A stretch of 64,000 nt of DNA, taken from Clostridium carboxidivorans P7 (GTDB taxonomy: Bacteria > Bacillota > Clostridia > Clostridiales > Clostridiaceae). The DNA lies in assembly GCF_001038625.1 (NCBI RefSeq), contig NZ_CP011803.1:2852001-2916000 (forward strand), written 5' to 3'. Below, in pieces: positions 1 to 9,738 of the stretch (positions are counted from its first letter, which is position 1; every line of letters begins with the position of its first letter). The position numbers and the translations under genes were made by a program. Under the pieces are notes generated by a model that saw only the letters and a program-made list of their open reading frames with translations, had not been told where the DNA came from and searched no databases.

Positions 1-1774
1 TCTTCTCAACCGGCTTTTTGGCAACGGCAATCATTTTGCCCCCATTACCAGTATATTCTTCTCGGAGCAAGCCCAATTTTTTTATAAAACTCAGATATTC
101 GCTGTCTTCAATAAACTGGATGTCCATTGGAAGATGAACCGTTTGGTCCGGTGCAGCATAACCTGCGGATTTTCGATAAAGGTTTGAAAAATCCTTTGCT
201 TTAGCAGTACATGAATAGGATAAAATCTTTTGGTACGAGCTTTTGTAAACTCCCTCTGCGGTTTTTAGTTTATTGTAAAGAGGGAACATTTCGCTATCCT
301 TCATGCCCTGAGTGGTAAAAACAATGTCATAGTCAAAGTCCATTATGGATCGTTGTGCAAGCCGTTTCAGAGTTGTTCCAAAAGCATTTCCTGATACAAA
401 CAGCACCACACTTAAAACAAGAGATAGAACAATGCTGCGATAGCGTTTCTTGTTTCTCTTAAAATTCTTTAGCGCAAGAGTTCCTTCCAAACCATAAATA
501 CGCTGTGCCAGTTTTGATGTTTTCACAGCTTTCGATTCGGTTTTGACTTCCACAGTTTGGCGAATACTCTCCATTACGGGAGTATTTGCAGCTTTTCTAG
601 CCGGGATATAGGCTGAAATCAAAATGGTAACCAAACTCACCGCTGCTGCTGCAACAATTGCAGGGACAGACACCGACAGGGTTAAAGGTACATTGCTTGG
701 GATAATGTTGCCGAACTTCCTGGCAACAATAGGAATTATAAGTCCAATACTGCCTATGCCCACAATAATGCCAATAGGTATACCCATTGCACCAATACAA
801 AGTCCTTCAAACAACACCGAATTTCGCAGTTGCTTTGCCGTAGCACCCACTGACGAGAGAATTCCAAACTGATGTATACGCTCATTCAGCGATATGTTGA
901 ATGAATTATAAATCAGAAAAATCGAGCCTATCATTATTATGACAAGCAAAATGCCGCCAACCGTGTACAGAAGCGTGTTGAACAGTTTATTGTCGGAAAG
1001 GCCCATGAATTGCAGCACACTATCGTTAAAGACATAAGCTTGGCTGACCGCTGTGCTGCTTGCGTAAGCCTTAACTTTCCGTGGGTTTTTAAGTGTAACA
1101 AATATGCTCAAGCTGTCCGCTTTGTCTTGAGTATCTGCTTTCGTTATCAAGGTGTATCCCGGTGCGGAACGTTCCTCAAAATCGGGTCTTTCACAGATAC
1201 CCACAACTGTGTAGGTTCTCTCTGCTTTTGGAACAAGAGTTTCTTTCCCGGAAATGTAAGGGGTGTGTTGACCAAGATTTTTATTGTCGTTCATGCGGTT
1301 TCCAACATCAAGTGAAAGCGTGTCTCCCACCTTGAATCTAACGCCGCCCTTTATGGCCACGTGGCTTGGTATAAGAACTTCCTCACTGTTTTTAGGCAAT
1401 CTGCCTGAAACCAGGGTTAAGGGTAAGGTATCAAAGGCTTCCTTGCTAAATCCGGCTATAAAAAGATAAGGTTTTTCGGGGCTTTTCCCACCTTCAAGTT
1501 TTGCGTAGCCGATATTTTCAAATGTTGCTGTATTTTTAACGCCCTTGTCCTGGGCTCGTTTCTGTGCAAAAGAGGAATTAACATCCAAAAACTCAACATG
1601 CCAATCGCCGTGTTTCACAATAGAACCCTTTACCAGAAAATTTAATAGTGAAGTACCAAAGGTAGCCACTGCCGTAATCATGGCAGCAGACAGGATAACT
1701 CCGATAATCGTTACAAGTGTTCGTGTGCGGCTTTTTTTCATGTTTTGTAGTGTAACTTTATTGAAAATGCTCAT
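1..1774 (-). CDS. FtsX-family ABC transporter permease (partial, runs off the left edge)
   Basis: The frame is open from the ATG at 1774 to the window edge, so about 591 codons of the N-terminal part are visible. A membrane helix follows the start (TLVTIIGVILSAAMITAVAT), then an extracytoplasmic MacB-like region and three helices near residues 255-365 containing the FtsX-type motif ERIHQFGILSSVGAT. Permeases of this family work with the ATPase encoded just upstream to export or sense peptides and antibiotics. The start overlaps the ATPase stop in an ATGA arrangement, so the two are translationally coupled. The DNA is clearly richer in G+C than the rest of the window, which suggests acquisition of the whole module. 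The exact substrate cannot be read from sequence. Confidence 0.85.
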   Translation of the reverse strand, partial: MSIFNKVTLQNMKKSRTRTLVTIIGVILSAAMITAVATFGTSLLNFLVKGSIVKHGDWHVEFLDVNSSFAQKRAQDKGVKNTATFENIGYAKLEGGKSPEKPYLFIAGFSKEAFDTLPLTLVSGRLPKNSEEVLIPSHVAIKGGVRFKVGDTLSLDVGNRMNDNKNLGQHTPYISGKETLVPKAERTYTVVGICERPDFEERSAPGYTLITKADTQDKADSLSIFVTLKNPRKVKAYASSTAVSQAYVFNDSVLQFMGLSDNKLFNTLLYTVGGILLVIIMIGSIFLIYNSFNISLNERIHQFGILSSVGATAKQLRNSVLFEGLCIGAMGIPIGIIVGIGSIGLIIPIVARKFGNIIPSNVPLTLSVSVPAIVAAAAVSLVTILISAYIPARKAANTPVMESIRQTVEVKTESKAVKTSKLAQRIYGLEGTLALKNFKRNKKRYRSIVLSLVLSVVLFVSGNAFGTTLKRLAQRSIMDFDYDIVFTTQGMKDSEMFPLYNKLKTAEGVYKSSYQKILSYSCTAKAKDFSNLYRKSAGYAAPDQTVHLPMDIQFIEDSEYLSFIKKLGLLREEYTGNGGKMIAVAKKPVEK

Positions 1775-2454
1775 GGTCTCACCCTTTCGTCTCGCACTAC
1801 TTTACCGTCTGATATACCGATAATACGGTCCGCTTGCAGGGCGATATTTTCGTCATGGGTGACGACGATAAGTGTCTGTCGATATTTTTGATTGCTTAAT
1901 TTCAGCAAATTGATAATTTCATGTCCATTTCGGCTGTCCAAACTGCCAGTAGGTTCGTCGGCAAGCATCACCGCTGGAGCATTCATCAAAGCACGTCCTA
2001 TGGAAACACGCTGTTGCTGACCACCCGAAAGCTGATTGGGTAAATGTTTTTTTCGGTGTTGTAACCCAAGCAGTTCCAATAATTCATTCAGCCTCTCCTC
2101 GTTGACCTTACGTTTGTCCATAAGTATAGGCAAGGTGATGTTTTCCACCACATTCAGCGTGGGAATGAGGTTGTGAAACTGGTAAATTAGTCCTACCTGT
2201 CTCCTGCGGAAGATGGCGAGTTTTTCATTGCTTTGGGCATATACATCATGACCATCCAAATATACCTTTCCACTTGTGGGCACGTCCACTCCACCTATGC
2301 TGTGAAGTAATGTGGATTTTCCAGAGCCGGAGGAACCGATGATTGCGGTAAACTCTCCCTTTTCTATTGTAAGCGAAACATGGTCAAGGGCAGTAACTTG
2401 GTTTTCACCCTTGCCATAGACTTTACATAAATTTTCAACTTTTAAAAATTCCAT
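1771..2454 (-). CDS. ABC transporter ATP-binding protein (MacB/BceA-like)
   Basis: This 227-residue ATPase has Walker [10 protein letters not shown] (about 40-48), the signature LSGGQQQR (142-149), Walker [10 protein letters not shown] (162-170) and a switch histidine in VVTHD. It belongs to the LolD/MacB/BceA group that pairs with FtsX-type permeases. The frame is open further upstream, but the ATG at 2454 is preceded by AAAGGAG at good spacing, and the extra upstream residues are not family-like, so this start is preferred. It lies between a histidine kinase and the permease. This order of regulator, kinase, ATPase and permease is typical of peptide-antibiotic detoxification modules; that role is inferred. 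Confidence 0.9.
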   Translation of the reverse strand: MEFLKVENLCKVYGKGENQVTALDHVSLTIEKGEFTAIIGSSGSGKSTLLHSIGGVDVPTSGKVYLDGHDVYAQSNEKLAIFRRRQVGLIYQFHNLIPTLNVVENITLPILMDKRKVNEERLNELLELLGLQHRKKHLPNQLSGGQQQRVSIGRALMNAPAVMLADEPTGSLDSRNGHEIINLLKLSNQKYRQTLIVVTHDENIALQADRIIGISDGKVVRDERVRP

Positions 2455-2537
2455 TATGTGAGTCTCCTTTCTCGTTGGTTTACTTATATAATAGAACCTT
2501 AAACTTACATCTGTGTGACTTTTAAGTGAGAGATTCG

Positions 2538-3527
2538 TCACTTTGGGAAACGAATAGAAAATATCGCTCCGCCTTGTGGATGATTTTTGGCAGTAATCAT
2601 TCCTCCCTGACGTGTTATAATCATCTTGCAAAGAGCCAATCCAATGCCGTATCCTGTAGCACCTGAATTTTTTCCACGATAGAACCTATCAAACAGACAG
2701 GGTAAATCTTCTTTTTCAAAGCCTGAACCGCTGTCGTGGATGGCAATGTCGGTAAACAGTGGGTTGGACCTGCAGACAATGTCAATCTTTCCGTTATCGC
2801 CTGCGCTTTCCATGCAATTTTTGATGATATTTTGAATTGCTTCCGAAAGCCAACCTGAATCCCCCTGAATAATTATTTTTTTTGGTACATTTGTTTCAAA
2901 AGTAATATTATGCAGCTCCATTGGTATCAAAAAACGGCGAAGTGATGCGCATATCAAGTCGTTTACATCTATCTGCTCGGTTTTAAACACCACAATGCCC
3001 GCGTCTATTCGTGATAACTTCAACAGAGAAGTAAGCAGCCAATCCATCTGTACAAATAATTCCTTTGTTTCCCATATCAATGATTTCCGTTCATTTTCGT
3101 CAGGGTTATTCTCTAACAGTGATAGAATAAGATTAACGGATGTAAGAGGGGTGCGGAGTTGGTGTGCTATATCAGCCATGGAATCAGCAAGATGTTCTTT
3201 TTCTTTTTTTAGTGCGTCGTTTTGCTCTCGAATACGCAGCGTCATTTTTGTTATTTCGCTTTGCAGAATGGAAAGTTCACCCTCGTCCGATTCAGCAATA
3301 TACAGATGGTCAGCATTATGAAGCACAACATCAATTTGATCTGAAATCTGGGCAATGCTTTTATATCGGACTTTGGTAAAAGCAAAAAACGCTGTTCCAA
3401 AGGCGGTGGCAGAAGCAACGGCAAGGATTCCAGCAGCTGTATTTATTGCAAATCCAAGTATTATAGTTACGGCAGCTATTAAGGAGAACAAAATGGTAAA
3501 CTTACGAAACTCTCTATTCCGAAGCAT
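2538..3527 (-). CDS. Sensor histidine kinase with two N-terminal helices
   Basis: The 329-residue protein has two closely spaced membrane helices (about 11-28 and 31-50) with almost no extracytoplasmic loop, then a linker, the H-box AHQLRTPLTS with His122, an N-box (IIKNCMESAGDNG) and G-boxes (DSGSGFEKED, GYGIGLALCK). Kinases built this way often sense through the membrane or through a partner ABC transporter, which fits the neighbouring ATPase/permease pair. The ATG at 3527 follows a GGGGGAT ribosome binding site; a more upstream start is possible but lacks one. The gene overlaps the end of the response regulator gene by 14 bases, so both are expressed together. Confidence 0.88.
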   Translation of the reverse strand: MLRNREFRKFTILFSLIAAVTIILGFAINTAAGILAVASATAFGTAFFAFTKVRYKSIAQISDQIDVVLHNADHLYIAESDEGELSILQSEITKMTLRIREQNDALKKEKEHLADSMADIAHQLRTPLTSVNLILSLLENNPDENERKSLIWETKELFVQMDWLLTSLLKLSRIDAGIVVFKTEQIDVNDLICASLRRFLIPMELHNITFETNVPKKIIIQGDSGWLSEAIQNIIKNCMESAGDNGKIDIVCRSNPLFTDIAIHDSGSGFEKEDLPCLFDRFYRGKNSGATGYGIGLALCKMIITRQGGMITAKNHPQGGAIFSIRFPK

Positions 3528-4200
3528 AATTATCCCCCAATCTATAGCCTGTCCCACGAACGGTCAGAATAATTTGCGGACTTGTTGGGTTGTTTTCTAT
3601 CTTCTCCCTTAGGCGTTTAATATACACGGTTAATGTATTGTCATTGACAAATTCACCTGCAGCGTCCCACAATTCGTCAAGCAGCCTAGCTCTGGTGATA
3701 ATACTTTTGGGGTTATTAATAAACACCAACAACAAGCGGTATTCTAAGGCTGAAAGAAAAACTTCGCTGCCGTCCTTTTTCACAACACCGCTTGCCATAT
3801 CCACATGAAGCCCACAGATCTCAGAAGCCGATGGAGAACATCCGCTTTTTCTCAGGGCAGTTCTGATTCGTGCGATGAGTTCACGGGGACGAAAAGGCTT
3901 GGTGACATAGTCGTCTGCACCCATATTAAGTCCGGTAACAACACTGGACTCATCGCCGGAAGCCGTTAAAAAGATAACGGGAATATCTTGAGTTTCTTTG
4001 GTTTCTGTACAAACTGTAAAGCCATTTCCGTCAGGCAAAGAAATATCTATAAGCGCCAAGTCAAATTTATTTCCAGCAAGTGCGGCAAGGGCTTCACTTC
4101 GCGTAGGGGCGTGGGTAACTGTAAATCCCTCCGAGCGGAGCAAAAGTATAAGGTTTTTAGCAATTGCCTTATCGTCTTCAACCAAAAATATACGTTTCAT
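3514..4200 (-). CDS. OmpR/PhoB-family response regulator
   Basis: The 228-residue protein has a receiver domain with acidic pocket ED at 8-10, phospho-acceptor Asp52 (LIDISLPD) and the conserved Lys in TKPF near residue 102. A winged-helix DNA-binding domain follows (SALEYRLLLVFINNP through YIKRLREKIENN and VRGTGYRL). It is the first gene of the module and would be phosphorylated by the kinase encoded next, presumably to activate the ABC transporter genes downstream. No clear binding repeat was found upstream. Like its neighbours it is more G+C rich than the surrounding genome. Confidence 0.92.
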   Translation of the reverse strand: MKRIFLVEDDKAIAKNLILLLRSEGFTVTHAPTRSEALAALAGNKFDLALIDISLPDGNGFTVCTETKETQDIPVIFLTASGDESSVVTGLNMGADDYVTKPFRPRELIARIRTALRKSGCSPSASEICGLHVDMASGVVKKDGSEVFLSALEYRLLLVFINNPKSIITRARLLDELWDAAGEFVNDNTLTVYIKRLREKIENNPTSPQIILTVRGTGYRLGDNYASE

Positions 4201-4461
4201 TTATTTTCACCATCCTTTACTTTATTCCTCCTATATTGTCCATCAGTCGTTTTTTCGACGTCAGCAGGAACAAGGCATGTATTTTCCATATTTTTATCTT
4301 TTTTATTTATTATCAACAACATTATAGCTAATTGAACAATTTGTTTCAATATAATACAACACAACTTATTATTCTATTATCCATTTCAAAATTCCTTCCC
4401 GAACTTTATTCAATACAATGAAACCTGGACAGATTTCGTAGTATTGATTATAAAGTTTTGC
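4201..4461. other. Intergenic region between the regulator and tetR
   Basis: AT-rich sequence between two divergently read genes. It must hold the promoter of the response regulator operon. No coding frame or strong repeat was recognised. Confidence 0.5.
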
Positions 4462-4517
4462 TTGACATAACAATAATTTTTCTATATTATAGTAATAAAG
4501 AACGGAGGTTCCTTATT
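4462..4517 (+). promoter_or_regulatory. tetR promoter and operator-like inverted repeat
   Basis: A near-consensus promoter reads TTGACA (4462-4467), a 17-base spacer and TATTAT (4485-4490). It is followed by an inverted repeat at 4494-4517 with arms AATAAAGAAC and GTTCCTTATT around GGAG, which covers the ribosome binding site. A related 24-base element recurs at 5140-5163, before the next gene, so the repeat is a good candidate for the TetR operator. Confidence 0.6.
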
Positions 4518-5081
4518 ATGCAAGTTTTAAAAGATGAAATTAGAGATAAGATATTAAAAGCCGCAGAAAACATATTTTATGAAAAAGGCTTTAAAGATAC
4601 CACTACACGTAGTATTGCCAAAGAAGTAGGTATAAGTGTTAGTAATTTATATTTATATTATGAAAACAAGGAAGCCATTTTTATTGGAGTAGTTGATGAA
4701 TTTTATAAATACTTTATAAAGAGTATTGAAAAGTTCTTTAATCATCAGGATGAAAATGTTGAAGTTTCTATTTCCATTAGTTCCTTAATTCAAAAAGTTA
4801 TTATAGATCATGGAAAAAAATTTGTTATTATATCAGATAAAAGTCAGGGAACAAAATATGAAGACTTTAAACAACATATGATCATGACTCTAAATAATCA
4901 TATGAATACACAGGTAAATAAAAGTTTAGTGAAAGATGAATTAATCTTATATATACTATCTAAAAACTTTATAGAAGGAATAATTGAAATAGCTAAACAT
5001 TACAAAGGTGAACGTTGTCTTGAAAGCAGCATTAATACCTTAGTTACATATCATATGAATGGTATGGCACATTTAATGTAA
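4518..5081 (+). CDS. TetR/AcrR-family transcriptional regulator
   Basis: The 187-residue protein has a typical N-terminal helix-turn-helix (TTRSIAKEVGISVSNLYLYY, about 27-46) and an all-helical C-terminal ligand domain without recognised specificity. The ATG at 4518 follows the ribosome binding site GGAGG; an earlier ATG at 4458 would place the promoter inside the gene and is rejected. The neighbour downstream encodes a flavodoxin/ferredoxin protein on the same strand, and similar inverted repeats lie before both genes. This suggests that the protein represses itself and the ferredoxin gene. Confidence 0.9.
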   Translation: MQVLKDEIRDKILKAAENIFYEKGFKDTTTRSIAKEVGISVSNLYLYYENKEAIFIGVVDEFYKYFIKSIEKFFNHQDENVEVSISISSLIQKVIIDHGKKFVIISDKSQGTKYEDFKQHMIMTLNNHMNTQVNKSLVKDELILYILSKNFIEGIIEIAKHYKGERCLESSINTLVTYHMNGMAHLM

Positions 5082-5085
5082 AAAG

Positions 5086-5132
5086 TTTTACTCAAATTAA
5101 GATTTTTTTATTTCTTATTTGAGTAAAAAATT
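5086..5132 (+). terminator. Terminator after tetR
   Basis: Inverted repeat TTTTACTCAAAT / ATTTGAGTAAAA around a T-rich loop, followed by further A/T runs. It begins five bases after the tetR stop. Confidence 0.6.
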
Positions 5133-5139
5133 TTTACCA

Positions 5140-5163
5140 AATAAAGAACGCTAGCTCTTTATT
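5140..5163. promoter_or_regulatory. Second TetR operator candidate
   Basis: Palindromic element with arms AATAAAGA and TCTTTATT around ACGCTAGC. It matches 19 of 24 positions of the inverted repeat over the tetR ribosome binding site (4494-4517). It lies about 95 bases before the ferredoxin gene, where it could block that promoter. Confidence 0.5.
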
Positions 5164-5257
5164 AAAAAGACAAAATTGCCTTTATCAAATTATGCACAAC
5201 GACTTTTGCAAACTATTTTTTGTGTAATAAAAAAATAATCATTAGGAGGATTTTATT

Positions 5258-6145
5258 ATGAAAGCATCAATTATTGAATTTAGTCCATCAGGTAATACAA
5301 ATCATGTAAGTGAGGTAATAAAAGCTGCACTAGAACAGAATAATATTAATGTGCAGTTAGTTAACATTACTGGAAATGAAAAATACTTTTCTACAAATAA
5401 TAAACGAAACTTTTTACAGGAAACCTTTGAGGAACATGATATTCTATTTATTGGTTCACCTGTATACGCCCATCATCTTCAATACCATGTTAAGGAGTTA
5501 ATTGAAAATTTACCAAAACCCATGAATGGCTATAGTGAAATAGCCATACCTTTTATTACTTATGGTGGCATTAGTTCAGGTATCGCTCTAGATGAAGCAG
5601 GTATTTTACTAAGAAAAAGCGGAAGAAAAGTACCCTTTGGTATGAAGGTATCCAGTTCACACTGTATGACTAGAGCTTTCATGAAGGAAGAATTTAATAA
5701 AAATCAACCTGAAAGCAAATTGACCTCCACTATTGATGAACTTGTTAAAAGAATTAAATCATCTGATTTAGATTTCTTAACAGATAACTCAAAGCACCTT
5801 AAATATCAAAATATAGGCACATATTTAAAAGCAAATATAATATTTAAAGAAAAAGTTTGGCATGAAAAAAGATATCCCAAAATAACAATTGATCAGAATA
5901 AGTGTATGAAATGTGGCAAGTGCACTAAGGTATGTTCTGTATGCCACTTACAACAAAACAGTACTAAATCTATAATAAAAAATATGAATTCTGACTGCAT
6001 TCACTGTTTTAATTGTGTACTTGAATGTCCAACAAAAGCAATAACCCTAGTTGGTGATCTAGAAAAGGCAAAAGGTTTTATGGAAAAAATGATAAATAAA
6101 GCAATAGAATCACCTGCTACTTGCTTATATCCAAATTTAAAATAA
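5258..6145 (+). CDS. EFR1-type flavodoxin/ferredoxin fusion protein
   Basis: The 295-residue protein begins with a flavodoxin-like domain whose phosphate loop is visible in FSPSGNTNHV (8-17) and whose second FMN loop is near GSPVYAHH. The C-terminal part carries two 4Fe-4S motifs, CMKCGKCTKVC and CIHCFNCVLECP. The architecture matches the clostridial EFR1 ferredoxin family, thought to move electrons between flavin and iron-sulfur centres; the redox partner is unknown. An AGGAGG site precedes the ATG. The upstream TetR gene and the shared inverted repeats suggest induction by a TetR ligand. Confidence 0.88.
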   Translation: MKASIIEFSPSGNTNHVSEVIKAALEQNNINVQLVNITGNEKYFSTNNKRNFLQETFEEHDILFIGSPVYAHHLQYHVKELIENLPKPMNGYSEIAIPFITYGGISSGIALDEAGILLRKSGRKVPFGMKVSSSHCMTRAFMKEEFNKNQPESKLTSTIDELVKRIKSSDLDFLTDNSKHLKYQNIGTYLKANIIFKEKVWHEKRYPKITIDQNKCMKCGKCTKVCSVCHLQQNSTKSIIKNMNSDCIHCFNCVLECPTKAITLVGDLEKAKGFMEKMINKAIESPATCLYPNLK

Positions 6146-6180
6146 TAATTTTTAATTTAAATTTAATAAATACATTGTAG

Positions 6181-6238
6181 CCAGCAAATAACAAAAAACA
6201 TATTGGAGGAACCCCATATATTTTTTATTATTTGCTGG
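6181..6238. repeat. Long inverted repeat, possible two-way terminator
   Basis: Arms of about 21 bases starting CCAGCAAATAA (6181) and ending TTATTTGCTGG (6238), with one or two mismatches, enclose a short loop. It lies between the end of the ferredoxin gene and the end of the leftward ABC operon. It lacks a clean T-tract, so termination is likely but not certain. Confidence 0.5.
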
Positions 6239-6437
6239 TTTCCATGATGGAGGTGAAGCATGACTTTTGAAATCCACTACTTAGTTAATTTTATTTTTCT
6301 ATAAAAAGGTTTCTGACAAATGTACTATTTACTACTTTTCAATTTTTTGTATTTTTAAGTTTAATCCTTGGAATTATTTACTATATTCTTTATTAATCAC
6401 AGCAATAACTTCACCTATATGACTAATTTCATCAAGG

Positions 6438-7124
6438 CTAAACAATTCCCCCATCCTTAATGTTCACTACTCTATTACCATACTCAGCCGTTTCCATTGA
6501 ATGAGTAACCATTATAATCGTTTTTTTATTCTCCCTATTAATCTTTCTAAGTAGTTCCATAATCTCAGTTCCAGTCTTGCTATCAAGATTTCCTGTTGGC
6601 TCATCTGCAAAGATTATTTCTGGATTATTAATTAATGCCCTAGCTATTGCCACCCTTTGCTGTTGCCCTCCTGATAATTCCTTCGGAGTATGTTTTCTTC
6701 TTTCAGTAAGTCCTACAATCTCTAATATATTATCTAATTCCTTTTTATAATCCTTTGGTTTATTACCATCTAATAGCACAGGCAATAAGATATTTTCCTC
6801 TACATTCAAGTTAGGTATTAAATTATAAAATTGAAATACAAATCCAATATTTCTTCTCCTCATAACACTTTTTTTATCATCATTAAACTTTGATATGTCC
6901 TCCCCATTCATAAGTACCTTACCAGTTGAGGGCTTGTCTAGTCCTCCCAATATATACATAAGTGTACTTTTTCCAGACCCTGATGGCCCCATAATTGATA
7001 CAAAATCTCCCACATTAATCTTAATAGAAATGTCTTTTAATATCATTAATGACTCTTTACCCATTTTAAATTCCTTAGTTATCTCTTTTCCTTCTAAAGC
7101 AATTTTTCCACTTATACTATTCAT
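6438..7124 (-). CDS. ABC transporter ATP-binding protein (MacB/LolD-like)
   Basis: The 228-residue protein has Walker A GPSGSGKST (46-54), signature LSGGQQQR (150-157), Walker B IIFADEPTG (170-178) and the switch histidine in MVTHS. It is the ATPase for the 831-residue FtsX permease encoded 20 bases upstream on the same strand. GGAGGAG precedes the ATG. The pairing with a two-component system further upstream (9821-11932) suggests an antimicrobial-peptide or envelope-stress transporter; the substrate is unknown. It resembles the ATPase at 1771-2454 but has AT-rich codon use like the rest of the genome. Confidence 0.9.
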   Translation of the reverse strand: MNSISGKIALEGKEITKEFKMGKESLMILKDISIKINVGDFVSIMGPSGSGKSTLMYILGGLDKPSTGKVLMNGEDISKFNDDKKSVMRRRNIGFVFQFYNLIPNLNVEENILLPVLLDGNKPKDYKKELDNILEIVGLTERRKHTPKELSGGQQQRVAIARALINNPEIIFADEPTGNLDSKTGTEIMELLRKINRENKKTIIMVTHSMETAEYGNRVVNIKDGGIV

Positions 7125-7144
7125 AATTAACTCCTCCCAAAAAA

Positions 7145-9640
7145 CTACTCTGCCTTTATCTTTTCAACTATTTGCATCTTAGTGTTCTTTATTATCGGAA
7201 CAATTGAACCTACTAATGTTATAACTATTCCTATGAATCCTGCTATTAAAAATGTAGATAATTGAAAGTCTGGACTCATTGATATTCTAGGTCCTGCCAC
7301 AATAAATATTGTTCTTACTTCTAAATAAGAAATTATTATACCAGCTCCAGCACCTATTATACCTGAAGTAAAAGCTTCTATTAATGTCATCTTTACACTC
7401 TGCTTTATACTAAGCCCCACAGCCCTATACATGGCTATTTCTCTTTGTTTTTGGATATAATTTATCAATAGATTGTTTATAATACCTATAGTGCTTAGTA
7501 ATAAAATACAGTAAGTAAGACTATTTAATGGCTTTAAAAAGGCTGTTACCACTTCCAAGCCATCCTTAGTAAACTCCTTCACTGTTCTGCTGTAATTTTC
7601 CTTACCTCCATGCATACTTCTTATTTCTGCCATTGTCCCCTCTGGATCTTTTGAAGTATAAACTACCAAACCATAGGCATTTTGTCCAAAGTCACTTTCT
7701 AAATATTTAGATGGAATTACTGCTTGTGAGTTATTAGCTCTAGATTTGTAGATTCCAATTACTTTATATTTATATTTACTATTCCCCATAGCTACTTGAA
7801 TTTTATCTCCAGCTTTAACTTTAAGCGTTTTTATAAAGTCATAATTTAATAATATATTCCTATCCTCATTGAATTTCTTAATTGCATTATTCTTTTTTTC
7901 ACTATCCTCATATTTTAATGCAAACATATCATTGTACTCCTCTAAGCTATCGACTCCTTCAACTCTATTTGTACCAAGTCTATCCAAAGTCATTGTTCCA
8001 TTAATAACATAGAGTGGTAATACTGATTTCACATTATCACTCTCTTTTAATCTATCTACAAAGGCCTTATCAATATTCTTAGCTTCTGTAAAGCCATCTA
8101 GTTTAGCTTCTTTAAATACATCTCCAATATAAGTACTTACAAAACTTCCTACTACATTAATCACAATAACAGCTGATATACTTATAAAAAGAAGAGTAAT
8201 GCTTTGAGTAACATTCTTATTACCTCTCATATTTCTTGCAGCAAGCTTTCCCTCATTACCTAAAATCACAACATATACTTTTTCTAAAACTAAAGAAATA
8301 GTATATGTAATTATAGGTATTAGGATAAGAGCAGCAACTATTAACGTTATTAAAGATATTCCTCCTCCAATTAATAACATATTCCCTTTTAATATATTAG
8401 GCAGTAAAATTGATATAATAAATAAACCTACTGCAACTTTTATCTTAAATTTATTAGTCACACACTTTTCCTCTACTGTTCCTAGTACAATATCCTTTAC
8501 TGGAATTTCGCTAGATCTTTTCACTGGAATATAAGCACTTAAAATTGACATAATAATCGCTACAAAGAATGTTATTATAACATTTAGAGTGGTAATAATC
8601 ATAGTAATCTCTACTCCTTGTGTAAGATTTTCTGTCATTCCTCCCAATATAAACTTTAATACGATTATTCCTAAAGGTATTCCTATCCCACCCCCTAATA
8701 TTCCATAAACTAAGCTTTCTAATATAAGTATCTTTGTAACTTTCTTCTTAGTTGCTCCAATACTGCGGAATGTTCCTATTACAGGTAATCTTTCAATTGT
8801 AATAACTTTATAACTACTATATATAATAAAAACACTCATTGTTAATGAAAAAAAACTTATTAAGAGAAAAGGCATAGTTTTTTGTTTTGCATCCTGTTCT
8901 ATTTGTTTTTCATCTACAACAGCACTAACCTTATATTTATTTTGAGATACATTTTTTGATACTTCTGTTATTAGGGTATTAGTATCGATATTTTCTTTAG
9001 GCTCTAAAAGAATTTCAGTGTATTCATCCTTTATATTTAAAATATCTCTTAAGGTTTCCTTTGGAATTAATGCATTAAATCCTCTAGTGCTTCTTAAAAA
9101 TACTGTATCATAAGCTGCAATTCCATAGACTTGAAAGTTGATAGTTTTTTGATTAATTGTTATCTTTATGTTATCTCCCTTTTTTATCTTATATTTAGTT
9201 GTAAATTTCTCTGGAAGAATTATTTTATATCCACTAAAGTTACTTAAATCATTATTATCCATAAGCCTTGGTTTATTAATAGTATTAAGTCCATCTAAAT
9301 CTGCTGCCAATATATCAAAGTTTTCAAAATATCCATTTTCACAATATAATCCTGTACTTTTTATTATTCCTACCTTACTTTTAATTTTGTCTAGATTTTT
9401 TACTACATCTTCTTTAATAAATTTAAATTGTTCATTTTCATTCTTCGCTGCTTTTACACTTACTGTGGCAGTCCCTGAATATCCTTTTTCCATCTTTCTT
9501 TGAGCTGCTTTATAAGAATCTCCTATAGTAAGGGAAACAAATAATAAAGTAGTAGAAAATACTACAGATAGCAGCATAACAGCTGTCCTAGTCTTTCTTT
9601 CCTTAATGTTATTTAAAATATACTTAAATATGATTTTCAT
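7145..9640 (-). CDS. FtsX-family ABC transporter permease, two-repeat type
   Basis: The 831-residue permease has an N-terminal helix (TRTAVMLLSVVFSTTLLFVSL), an extracytoplasmic domain, three helices around 255-375, a central pair of helices, a second N-terminal-like helix near 475, a second extracytoplasmic domain and a final trio of helices from about 705. Two FtsX modules in one chain are usual for MacB/Vex-like and YtrF-like exporters. The ribosome binding site is weak (GTGGGTG). A terminator before it (9739-9779) separates it from the kinase gene, so it probably has its own promoter, perhaps driven by that two-component system. Confidence 0.88.
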   Translation of the reverse strand: MKIIFKYILNNIKERKTRTAVMLLSVVFSTTLLFVSLTIGDSYKAAQRKMEKGYSGTATVSVKAAKNENEQFKFIKEDVVKNLDKIKSKVGIIKSTGLYCENGYFENFDILAADLDGLNTINKPRLMDNNDLSNFSGYKIILPEKFTTKYKIKKGDNIKITINQKTINFQVYGIAAYDTVFLRSTRGFNALIPKETLRDILNIKDEYTEILLEPKENIDTNTLITEVSKNVSQNKYKVSAVVDEKQIEQDAKQKTMPFLLISFFSLTMSVFIIYSSYKVITIERLPVIGTFRSIGATKKKVTKILILESLVYGILGGGIGIPLGIIVLKFILGGMTENLTQGVEITMIITTLNVIITFFVAIIMSILSAYIPVKRSSEIPVKDIVLGTVEEKCVTNKFKIKVAVGLFIISILLPNILKGNMLLIGGGISLITLIVAALILIPIITYTISLVLEKVYVVILGNEGKLAARNMRGNKNVTQSITLLFISISAVIVINVVGSFVSTYIGDVFKEAKLDGFTEAKNIDKAFVDRLKESDNVKSVLPLYVINGTMTLDRLGTNRVEGVDSLEEYNDMFALKYEDSEKKNNAIKKFNEDRNILLNYDFIKTLKVKAGDKIQVAMGNSKYKYKVIGIYKSRANNSQAVIPSKYLESDFGQNAYGLVVYTSKDPEGTMAEIRSMHGGKENYSRTVKEFTKDGLEVVTAFLKPLNSLTYCILLLSTIGIINNLLINYIQKQREIAMYRAVGLSIKQSVKMTLIEAFTSGIIGAGAGIIISYLEVRTIFIVAGPRISMSPDFQLSTFLIAGFIGIVITLVGSIVPIIKNTKMQIVEKIKAE

Positions 9641-9738
9641 TTATTCACCCACTTTTTTATTTTCATTTTTAATAAAATAGGAGCAGCTGGCGCCCACTAA
9701 CTCCGTTTTATTTTTTTGTTTAACCATATTTTCTGTAC

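Noticed and set aside
1-1774. Several short plus-strand frames over the left edge
   Set aside because: They are shadows of the continuous minus-strand permease frame, which has clear FtsX features.
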